The notes under the pieces are model-generated. The model had not been told where the DNA came from. It worked only from the letters and a program-made list of their open reading frames with translations, and made no database searches. The translations under genes and the position numbers were made by a program. A stretch of DNA of 35,500 nucleotides, from positions 19,951,651-19,987,150 of the forward strand of contig NC_135563.1 in assembly GCF_964340395.1 (NCBI RefSeq), given 5' to 3'. The number at the start of each line of letters is the position of its first letter. Position 1 is the stretch's first letter. The DNA is from Glandiceps talaboti (taxonomy: Eukaryota; Hemichordata; Enteropneusta; Spengelidae). This document shows, piece by piece, positions 1 to 7,849 of this stretch.

Positions 1-1544
1 ATTTCTAACCAGGAAACAATCTCAAATTAACGTGGTTCGTTGATTTCTACCAACACTACCAACTTTTAATATGTTACTAAGCATTTGATAATTAGTTTTA
101 ACGTGTTACTGCTATTAAAAGGAGGATTAGAAAAATATGAATGTACATTAATTTGTGACAAAGAAAACAAGGCTTGTATTTTATTAACCTAATCTAGAAA
201 ACGACAAATCTGAAAGTTGTAATCATATTTTATATTTCATTTTTGGGAGATTAATGTGCAAAATATAGTCTTCTTCAAAGGTTGACAATCCTATGCTGTG
301 AAATGCGACAATCGTGTTTATCTTCATTTGGTCTGAGGATTATGCATGTTAAGTTAATAAAGAGAGTTGTTTTTTTCTAGGTACTTGAACACCCTTCGTC
401 GGTTTTACTTCAGTTTGTTAACTGATGTATATATACGTATATGGCACCTTCACTTTGTTTAGCTAGAAGCAATTCTTCAATATCAAATAGTGTTATGAGC
501 TTATGGTATTTTTATTAGTTAGTGTAATTATAGCCTGCAAACATCCCAAACACTAGACTAGTATGAATACGTACAACGTTCACAGAATTATGACAATTAA
601 TGTCTTACACCTTTCAATATAATTCAATCAAGAGCTAGTGTACGTATATTTTCCTGCTTGATAAATGTCTAGGGAAATTCAAGCAAATGTAACAATTTCG
701 TGTACTGCCATGGCAACGTAAAATATGTCATTTTGCCTTCACTCATTATCAATAGAAATCACCCTGTCTTTTTACCTATAAGTCGTTCAAATCCTGTTTG
801 CAATTATCGTAATCGTATTTCTGATACATGAACCATGAAAACTGATCATATGTTTGCCAGAGAGGCCATCGCCCTTACGTCATATTAAGTTCTCAAATGA
901 TGTCATCATATGCGTTGTTAGGGGTGTGTCAATGTTTAGGGTTAAATGACTGCCACGTTGAAATGTACGAATGAGAATTTTGACCAAACCGTGAAGATCG
1001 TCTTATTGAAGGGAAGCATCGAAATGCCGCCAAGTGAAGTCAAGAGGCGTAAGAAACCCTAGATTACAAATAATCCATGGACATTCAAAATGAAAATGTC
1101 TGAATTCCCAAGGAATGGTCAATAATGTGAAATGGTTCATTATGTTAGGAAAAGGTTTTTACAATACCGTTTCTGGAATACCAACTGTCGACGAAAGTAA
1201 AGTACAAATTCACTAGGCGATCAACGATAATGTCACTGCAGCTGGAACATTTTTGATCATCAAATAACCAAAGATATATTCATTCAAACTTCACCAGTTA
1301 CTTATAAAATGGCATTGTAGTGTAGTGGCAAGTTTAAATCCAGAGCAAAAGTTTGGTTTGAATCTGTCACCGTAAAACTGTACAAGTTGTATCTAGAGTA
1401 TGAATTTTTGATCAGACAACCACAATATATTCGCTGAAAATTATTAAAATACAATAATTAGACATTGTATATGTTAATAAGAGGTTGGTTTTATCCATAA
1501 GTAGTACATAAACAAGTTTAAATTGTGATCGCTGTTGAGGGCGC
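1..1544. other. Unique non-coding DNA
   Basis: AT-rich sequence with stop codons in all frames and no recognisable gene. A weak diverged direct repeat lies near the end: the block TTTTTGATCA followed by ACCA and ATATATTC occurs at about 1250-1285 and again at about 1405-1435, offset by roughly 155 bp. I see nothing else. Confidence 0.6.
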
Positions 1545-1572
1545 TGATTTTTGGGTCCGCACCCAAAAATCA
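1545..1572. repeat. Perfect 12-bp hairpin with 4-nt loop
   Basis: TGATTTTTGGGT at 1545-1556 and its exact reverse complement at 1561-1572 are separated by CCGC. The hairpin is immediately preceded by a GAGGGCGC motif (1537-1544). It could be a cruciform-forming site, a relic of a tiny palindromic element, or chance. No U tract follows that would suggest a terminator. Confidence 0.75.
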
Positions 1573-2110
1573 ATTTGATTTAATGTGTATACATCTAAAA
1601 AAAGTATGTTTACCCACAGGTCATACGATACTGTTCACAATATTACAAGTAAGTTGTTATACCTAGCAAAAGTTTTCAAAAATTGTTCCAATTGCAGCAA
1701 GTGCATCTTTAAATATTCCTGTCGTATAAGACCAATGACGAAGAGTATATTTGATTATCAACATGTCATCAAACGCTCTACATTTTCAAAAAATGAAATG
1801 TTCTCATAAAACTGAATTGAGTCGCGTAAGTAAATATCATTTTGTAATAATAATTCAGTCGTTGTTGCATGTCTAATGTCTTTATTATTCCGTGAATGGT
1901 AATTTTCCGGTATCACCGTAAATGAATGACTACTGTACAACTATACTATTTATTTCCCTGTCAGACTTTCTCCTTCCTTTACTTCCTTCCATTCACTTTC
2001 AATTGTATGTGTTTCTTTCCCCCGGAAACCATTAACTGTGCATTCATTAATTTTCATTAGCAATACGTTTTAATCTGAAAGGCACCGTTGCAAATGGTGA
2101 CATTGATAAA
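1573..2110. other. Unique non-coding DNA
   Basis: It contains short open frames (1585-1809 plus, 1758-1940 minus) with low-complexity composition and no family resemblance. I treat them as chance. No other structure is visible. Confidence 0.5.
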
Positions 2111-2283
2111 GGGAGCCTTCAATAATTACAAAGATCGAGGGGGGGGGGGGGGCTAAAATCAATAGCTGTCCGTTGCATGAAACCTCTCTCAATTCCCTTT
2201 CTGCTAAAAAGCGACCCCCCTCGAATTCCGTCTGTAAAACATGACCCTCTCCCTGTTCAGATATAATTTTTAAAAGATGGTTT

Positions 2284-2706
2284 AAAACGTTCTCCCCGTG
2301 GCATAGTTAGAGCTCTGGATTAGAATATGAGACGTCGTGGGTTCGAATCCCACTAGAAACGTGAATATTCCGTGACCTACCCAAACCCAGGATGAGTATT
2401 CTATAGGCTCGATAGGTAGGCTGTATCACTTAGCCGTGTCTCAGTCGTGTTAATTTGGGGTGACTCATACAGTACACACATGAACTATGTTGCCGGGTCA
2501 GTGTGACTATGAGATATCCTCTGGACTCAGTCAGGCTGACTGGGAAAGACTTGACAGTTCCACAGCAATGTACAACATATAGCTTTGTCATGTAGTCCAA
2601 AACCTAAATGGATTTCTATAGAACTGTATGGTTGGGTTTATTCGTCTGCATAAAGAAGAAAATCGCTGGGATTAATTCTACGGACAATTTTTTTATTAAA
2701 AAATCC
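2284..2706 (+). mobile_element. tRNA-derived SINE-like insertion inside copy A
   Basis: A tRNA-like head carries a pol III A-box-like TGGCATAGTTAG (2299-2310) and a textbook B box GGGTTCGAATCC (2339-2350), about 30 bp apart. An unrelated body follows, to about 2600, then an A/T-rich tail. It is flanked by similar sequences, TTAAAAGATGGTTT (2270-2283) and TTAAAAAATATGGTTT (2707-2722). These look like a degraded target-site duplication, because copy B has one uninterrupted version of this stretch. SINEs are non-autonomous retroposons transcribed by pol III and mobilised by a partner LINE. I do not recognise the body or name a family. It is unlikely to be a functional tRNA, since the head lacks a clean acceptor pairing. 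Confidence 0.6.
2299..2350 (+). promoter_or_regulatory. Internal pol III promoter (A box and B box)
   Basis: TGGCATAGTTAG at 2299-2310 resembles the A box, and GGGTTCGAATCC at 2339-2350 matches the B-box consensus GGTTCGANNCC. The spacing fits a tRNA-type type-2 promoter. This is the only exact B box I found in the window. Confidence 0.6.
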
Positions 2707-2725
2707 TTAAAAAATATGGTTTCAA

Positions 2726-2880
2726 CCCTGTCAAAAAGGGACACGATTCCAAGAATCAATGCAAGGACTTGATCCCACCGCTGCCACCACTTGACAATTT
2801 CAAAGGTTTTACACAATGTAAAAGCATTGGTTGTTTCCCACTACTACTACTACCACCACCACCACCACCACCACCACCAC
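2726..2880. repeat. Left arm of an inverted repeat internal to copy A
   Basis: Read on the minus strand, this segment matches 3299-3445 over most of its length, for example TGGTTGTTTCCCACTACTAC, CCCACCGCTGCCACC and GTCAAAAAGGG-type blocks. The arms are diverged by small indels and enclose about 410 bp. Copy B has only the left-arm equivalent. Confidence 0.7.
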
Positions 2881-2895
2881 CACCACCACCACCAC
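2838..2895 (+). repeat. (CTA)n then (CCA)n triplet repeat
   Basis: Four CTA units run into about sixteen CCA/CAC units. The tract is absent at the equivalent point of copy B, so it expanded after the transposon copies diverged. A shorter complementary (TGG)n lies at 3301-3311 in the inverted segment. Confidence 0.95.
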
Positions 2896-3298
2896 AGTGA
2901 ATCTGCGTGAAGACACGACATTAATCAATACCTGTGTCTGGATCTAATAGACAGAACTGAAGATCGGAACTCCAAAAAACTAGACAAGGTCAACATATCC
3001 ATTCCCAATATCTTACCACACTGTTCCCCCTTTACTCCCTTGAGTTTCACTCCTCTACTCGCACCACAACTAACAATTGATTCACTTCATGATTGTCTGC
3101 AGTGATGTGACTGATATATACTCTGATATTACCTTAATGACAAGGCAGAGAGGGGATGTGGCAGAGGTGGGATGTGGAACCGGTGGCAGTAATGAGATGC
3201 AAAAATCTCAAAATAATGCAAAGCTAGATAATACAATGAGTCAAAGTAAAGTGTGGCCTTCCCCTAATTCCATTCTAAAACATTAAGTAAAAAAAATC

Positions 3299-3445
3299 AT
3301 TGTGGTGGTGGTAGTAGTGGGAAACAACCAGTGCCTTTAAAACCTTTAAATTTGCTAATGCGGTGGCAGCGGTGGGAGCAAGTCTTTACCATAATTCTGG
3401 GAAACATGTCCCCTTTTGACATGATTTAACCCTCCTCTGAGGACC
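3299..3445. repeat. Right arm of the inverted repeat internal to copy A
   Basis: It is the reverse complement, with mismatches, of 2726-2880, including GTGGGAAACAACCA and GGTGGCAGCGGTGGGA. The family may therefore have long subterminal inverted repeats that copy B has lost by deletion, or copy A may have gained an inverted duplication. Confidence 0.7.
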
Positions 3446-3450
3446 GATTT

Positions 3451-3532
3451 GCCTGCCTGCCTTTCTGCCTGCCTGTCTGCCTGCCTGTCTGTCTGTCTGC
3501 CTGTCTGCCTGCCTGTCTGTCTGTTTGTCTGT
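3451..3532 (+). repeat. (TGCC/TGTC)n tetranucleotide array
   Basis: About twenty CTGC/CTGT units begin exactly where copy A stops matching copy B. On the minus strand it reads as a run of DRQT/GRQA residues, so the open frame at 3386-3589 is only a microsatellite translation. Confidence 0.9.
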
Positions 3533-3621
3533 CGACAAATTGGTTAAACGTTTCGACATCATGCATGCATAACAAATGTTAGTTTGCAAACAATCAACCT
3601 CTTCATCATGAATTCCGTGCG

Positions 3622-3735
3622 GAGTTTTGCATGATACGTAGACTAACTTGGACAGCGAGACAGGCGTGATGTGAGTAAGAGTTTTGCATGATACGTAGAC
3701 TAACTTGGACAGCTAGACAGGCGTGCTGTGACTAA
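3622..3735 (+). repeat. 57-bp tandem duplication
   Basis: Two copies (3622-3678 and 3679-3735) differ at only about four positions. They start with GAGTTTTGCATGATACG and end in GACTAA or GAGTAA. The second copy is followed by a further partial GAGTAAGA. No open frame is preserved and the origin is unknown. Confidence 0.9.
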
Positions 3736-4796
3736 GAGTAAGAAGATGTCTTGTCGAGTGTTTATTACCATATCCTTCTGTTACAACGTTGGTGTCTTGA
3801 CACACATTACTCATGGGTTCAAATTATTTTTATTTTGACCTTTCGCCTTGACCTGCATTACAAACATAAAAAATAAAGCCATTTTCTACATCAAGACATC
3901 ATAATGCGGTATAATACCTATCTATGGGTGCACTGCTTGAAAACTTGTGGTACAAATGTAAAACGTTTGTCAACACCTCAAATTACTGACGTCCATGTCA
4001 GTGACCAGTTGACAGGGTGAGTTGTTATGAAGTAATCGTACATGGTGTATTTGGAATATAAAACCCCGAGCTGATAGCCTACATACATTGTAAAGTACAT
4101 CGGCGACTTTGTTGAAACTATTTCGATTAGCTGTGTCCATGACGATGACCTTCGGAATTTTACATTTCCTAATAATGTTATGTGAAGTTTTGACCGATTT
4201 ACTCAATCCGTGAGATGTTTTCAATGTAATATAGAGAGTAATTCAGTATAGAATATTATAACATTGTAAAAGAAGGATTGACCGTTTTCATTGATTTAAT
4301 AATTTAAATTATAGAAATGAATTGATTTACGTTTAAGATATTCGTACACATCTAGTTACCAAAACAAAGTTCTTTTAGATTGAGTCAGTGCGCCTTCGTA
4401 ATTTTTAGACTCATTGTTTATGTTTTGTTCAAAATATTACCAAACACTGTAAACACATGTTTAACAAAGTCATCAATAACCGCCTTATCAGAATCCTGGG
4501 AAATAATACAATTCATTACTAGTATAGTAGTAAGTATATGAAGGACGTTGCCATGGTCACCAATTAGTGTCTATGACGTAGAAGACGTCATGATTTGTAG
4601 CTGTCAGCCTTGGCCTGTTAACAAATATGAAGTCTATCCTGGTAATTGTTTCCTCGTTCCGTCTTTGGTTTGACGGCTATTTGATATTAATCCAACCTCA
4701 TGGTCACATGTTACTTTGGGTTACTGAACTCCTCCTTATGTTGATACGGAAGTACGACCTTTTAGGCACTGTACTGTTCTGTCATTCGCTCAGCTC

Positions 4797-4811
4797 ATTT
4801 GCATGACAAAG
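4797..4811 (-). promoter_or_regulatory. SOX-POU (SoxB/Oct) composite motif
   Basis: ATTTGCATGACAAAG on the plus strand reads CTTTGTCATGCAAAT on the minus strand. That is an exact match to the vertebrate SOX2-OCT4 composite CWTTGTYATGCAAAT. SoxB and class III/V POU factors are present across Bilateria. Binding here is inferred from the motif alone. Confidence 0.4.
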
Positions 4812-5357
4812 CTATTGTCATGTCATGTCATTTCCGAGAGTCATTGAAAACATGTATTCCAATTAAAATGATACTTTACAAGAATATTGATATGCAGAAG
4901 TTATCATGTTACAAATTAATGCATCGCATTGATATTCCCAAGGCGAAATAACGTTGTTTACAATAACAATTGAGAAAGTCCCAGAGGAACAAAAACGAGA
5001 GATGCTGTTGAGCTTTTGAACGAGAATAATTTCTACGTTAAAATCAAGAAAACACGGGATTAAAAAAATGTTTGAACACTCTAATCGAAAAAGAGCTATT
5101 CATGTTGTCATGACAACTTATCTTTAGAGAAAGATTGACCTTCTACAGAATTCAAAAAATATCCATCGCCTTAAACCTGTGTAACTCTAGAGGTTAGAAA
5201 ATCAAAGATATTACATTTCATGACTTAAAATGAATATTCATATTTCATTTTAAACCTTGTTCGTACAGTTAATTGAGAATCACCTGGCTATTTAGATTAG
5301 ATATAGGTACACATTGGCCTACATTATTACATTACTACTGTCATTTTGGTTACCTGA

Positions 5358-5365
5358 TGACGTCA
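5358..5365. promoter_or_regulatory. CRE palindrome TGACGTCA
   Basis: A full 8-bp ATF/CREB site in the context TGATGACGTCACG. It is one of six exact copies in the window, the others being at 15201, 16358, 17264, 20912 and 20958. Occupancy is inference. Confidence 0.4.
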
Positions 5366-5433
5366 CGTTACAAAACAATTTTCCTTGCCTTTGGCAATGT
5401 TTTGAAATTGTAAATTTACATTTTAGTTTGCAT

Positions 5434-5435
<2 letters not shown>

Positions 5436-5526
<91 letters not shown>
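5436..5526 (+). repeat. (TCAA)n microsatellite
   Basis: About 22 uninterrupted TCAA/CAAT units. The open frame at 5314-5565 is mostly a translation of this array (SINQ repeats) and is not a gene. Confidence 0.98.
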
Positions 5527-5527
<1 letters not shown>

Positions 5528-5710
5528 TTTCTTCCTTCTTTGTCTCGGCGTTAATAGATATATAAAACATTTATACTTTCTATTCTGTATGAACCCTGTG
5601 TTCGTTCATTCGAAAGTCACACATGCCATGATAAAATTGTTTTTATAATTACTTGAAAACAATTGCAAAACTGTTGCTCATTGGCCAAAACAATACGAGT
5701 ACTTAAATCA

Positions 5711-5767
5711 AAACCAATCAAGAATGGACTTACAAACCAATCAGGTATGGACTTATAAACCTATCAG
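5711..5767 (+). repeat. 23-bp minisatellite, 2.5 units
   Basis: AAACCAATCAAGAATGGACT, AAACCAATCAGGTATGGACT and a partial AAACCTATCAG start at 5711, 5734 and 5757. Each full unit carries a CCAAT pentamer. Confidence 0.85.
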
Positions 5768-6540
5768 ATGACTGGCAATTTGTTTTCCTGAAAAATTCTT
5801 CACTGCCGTTAAGTTGGTGGCTTGTGTATCACGAAAAGGCACACTGAACTTCTGTCAGTTTCATTTTGAATAACATCTGACATCTCAGTGTTATGGCTAT
5901 ATACAGTAACTCACTGCTTGCATTTATTATTGATTTGCTAACATCCGGGTCGTTGGGTGGCATATAAGAACCACAATTGAGATCCCAATTCAATGTACAT
6001 GTAGCATAAATATATTGTTAATGAAGATTGCATTCCCAGATATGTGCCAATTTTTATGGGTTCAACATTTTACCATAAGAATTTCGATTTCATAAGTATA
6101 TAAACCATATTTAAACTGAATGCCTTCCATAAGGGTATACTCTTGCAATTTCATGATTTTTGCAAGAAATTTAGCTCTATATCTGTGATTCGTCAAGTCT
6201 CAATGAAAGTTAGTTGTCAAAAATGTTGTTGAAATGCCGCCTCGCCTCCTATTCTCAGCACAGGAAAGCTTGCCATCCTCGACTTCACTCGACTTTCGTG
6301 ATCCCCTACATACCCGGGATATGGCATGTGCGTGTTGGACTTCCTTCTGTCCCACCACGAGTTTACACATTTACACACTACGGGAAAATTGTCAAGATTT
6401 TATTGAGTGGCGCGCCCTCACTGTACACTAATTATATAGTGGTCAATGTATAGGTCACCATTATTGATACATTGTCGCGAAACTTTCTTCGTAGGCTAGG
6501 CGAGGCTTGGTCTATTTTCCATATTTTGACCACACACATT
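5768..6540. other. Non-coding DNA with one GC-richer patch
   Basis: At about 6230-6500 the sequence is richer in GC and CpG than its surroundings. It holds two overlapping plus-strand open frames (6214-6453, 6234-6431) with no recognised domain. I see no splice or start context that picks either one. The rest is plain AT-rich sequence. Confidence 0.4.
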
Positions 6541-7011
6541 TGGGTATAAATTATAGATTATTACACTTGATAAATATGTGAGAGTGTATTTATATCCTGA
6601 GATACAGAGCTCGATAAATGATTATGTACAAGCCTTGCATCAAACAGCGGTAGTTTGTTATCGAGAGAAATCAGAAAAGAACATGGTAAAAAGGAGACGG
6701 TTTGAGGTCAATGTAATACTTCCTAAACTTCTAATCGAAAATCTAAAAAGACACGATTTCTCTTTATTCATCTGCGTTGGGTATAAATTATAGATTATTA
6801 CACATGATAAATATGTGAGAGTGTATTTATATCCTGAGATACAGAGCTCGATAAATGATTATGTACAAGCCTTGCAACAAACAGCGGTAGTTTGTTATCG
6901 AGAGAAATCGGAAAAGAACACAGTAAAAAGGAGACGGTTCGAGGTCAATATACTTCCTAAACCTCTAATCGAAAATCTAAAAAGACACGATTTCTCTTTA
7001 TTCATCTGCGC
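6541..7011 (+). repeat. 237-bp tandem duplication
   Basis: Copy 1 (6541-6777) and copy 2 (6778-7011) start with TGGGTATAAATTATAG and end with TTCATCTGCG. They differ by a handful of substitutions and one 3-bp deletion in copy 2. Each copy keeps a 71-codon open frame (6578-6793, 6815-7030) beginning MRVYLYPEIQ. The predicted proteins differ at H/Q, M/T and L/P plus one residue lost. I count about as many amino-acid-changing as silent differences, so nothing shows selection for protein. I recognise no family. Confidence 0.95.
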
Positions 7012-7286
7012 ATTAGTGTGTGAAATTTGAAAATGATATAAAGTCCATATTTGACGAAATTGAAATGATGATAAATATTTCACCTGTTTGTGAACTCCAT
7101 GCTCATTGTAAACCTATTTTAAAAATTGTTTTCTGGTGAGTTTGAATCACATACCCTGCCTCAGTCTTCTTTTTTCTCATGTTTGTCCAGCCAATGCAGA
7201 GTGCAGATCCCAGGGAAACACAAAATAAGGTTGGCACGAAACCCCTGAAAACAGAGTCTTTCTCAGTGTAGAGCATGCGCATGAGA

Positions 7287-7362
7287 ATAAAGTTTGCGTC
7301 AGATTCAGATTCAGGTAGCATAATATTGAGCGTCATATAGCCTCAGATCCGAATAAACCCGA
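7287..7362. repeat. Left arm of inverted repeat (palindromic element)
   Basis: ATAAAGTTTGCGTCAGATTC through GCCTCAGATCCGAATAAACCCGA matches the reverse complement of 7424-7527, with a few mismatches and a gap of about 30 bp. The loop between the arms is about 60 bp. This may be a small foldback or MITE. I could not find a convincing target-site duplication. Confidence 0.8.
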
Positions 7363-7423
7363 CGGCAGTGAAGCAGAATCCTTCCCTGTAGTCTCAACAG
7401 TATTATTTCAGGCTTGAGTCCAT

Positions 7424-7527
7424 CGGGTGTCTTTGGATCTGAGGCCATCTGACGCTCAATATAACTTTCATAATAAGATAATGCTACCTGAATCTGAATC
7501 TGAATCTGAATCTGATGCCAACTTTAT
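7424..7527. repeat. Right arm of inverted repeat, with (GAATCT)n
   Basis: It is complementary to 7287-7362 through GGATCTGAGGCCATCTGACG and GCTACCTGAATCTGA. It is longer than the left arm because of extra GAATCT hexamers (7489-7515) and an inserted stretch near 7461-7480. Confidence 0.8.
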
Positions 7528-7674
7528 ACTTGTTTGATCGATTAATTACTCAAATTGGTCATTAATATTCATCGGATTATTACCAAAACCTAATCAGTGT
7601 TGGCCATTACTCTACGGAACATGTCTATGAAATTTCCATTTGAATTGATGCAGCCGTTTTTTTGTGAAATGGTG

Positions 7675-7707
7675 ATACAGACACAGACACACAGACACAC
7701 ACACACA

Positions 7708-7753
<46 letters not shown>

Positions 7754-7760
7754 GACACAT
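7675..7760 (+). repeat. (CA)n microsatellite, impure
   Basis: CA/CAGA units with scattered AT and CG interruptions. The reading frame of Thr-His repeats at 7597-7836 is a by-product. Confidence 0.97.
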
Positions 7761-7834
7761 ACTTCATCGGTATATTATAACCTTCCTTACGGAAGGTAAA
7801 AACAAAAGCTCATCATGTTCTCTAAGAAATTCAT

Positions 7835-7842
7835 GAGGGCGC
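7835..7842 (+). promoter_or_regulatory. GAGGGCGC core, CTCF-like
   Basis: One of four copies of this 8-mer (also 1537-1544; reverse complement at 6412-6419 and 13348-13355). The flanks match the CTCF consensus only partly here. Confidence 0.2.
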
Positions 7843-7849
7843 AATACTC

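Larger units (their letters stand above)
2111..3450 (+). mobile_element. Copy A, degenerate Harbinger-like non-autonomous transposon
   Basis: It starts with the terminal motif GGGAGCCTTCAATAATTAC and a G-run (2139-2152), as in the intact copy B at 22999-23776. Many internal blocks then match copy B in order: the CCACCGCTGCCACCA block near 2776, the 'CCAAAAAACTAG' type block near 2972, CTCTGATATTACC near 3120, and CCTAATTCCATTCT near 3263. It differs from B in four ways: a roughly 420-bp insertion (2284-2706), a CCA-triplet expansion, an extra inverted segment (3299-3445), and loss of the right terminal repeat, which is replaced by a TCTG-type array at the block GAGGACCGATTTG. No transposase reading frame is present. 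The bases before the left end are TAAA, so a TAA target duplication is possible but cannot be confirmed without the right end. Confidence 0.75.
3740..5435. other. Unique non-coding DNA
   Basis: A minus-strand open frame of 84 codons (3970-4224) has no family features I recognise. The stretch contains the SOX-POU composite at 4797-4811 and a CRE palindrome at 5358-5365. Nothing else is recognisable. Confidence 0.5.

Noticed and set aside
2295-2365. Functional tRNA gene
   Set aside because: A and B boxes are present, but acceptor pairing and a clear anticodon stem are lacking, and it is continuous with a long SINE-like body.
3970-4224. 84-codon minus-strand ORF
   Set aside because: No domain, no supporting start or splice context, AT-rich codons.
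5314-5565. 83-codon ORF with SINQ repeats
   Set aside because: Translation of (TCAA)n.
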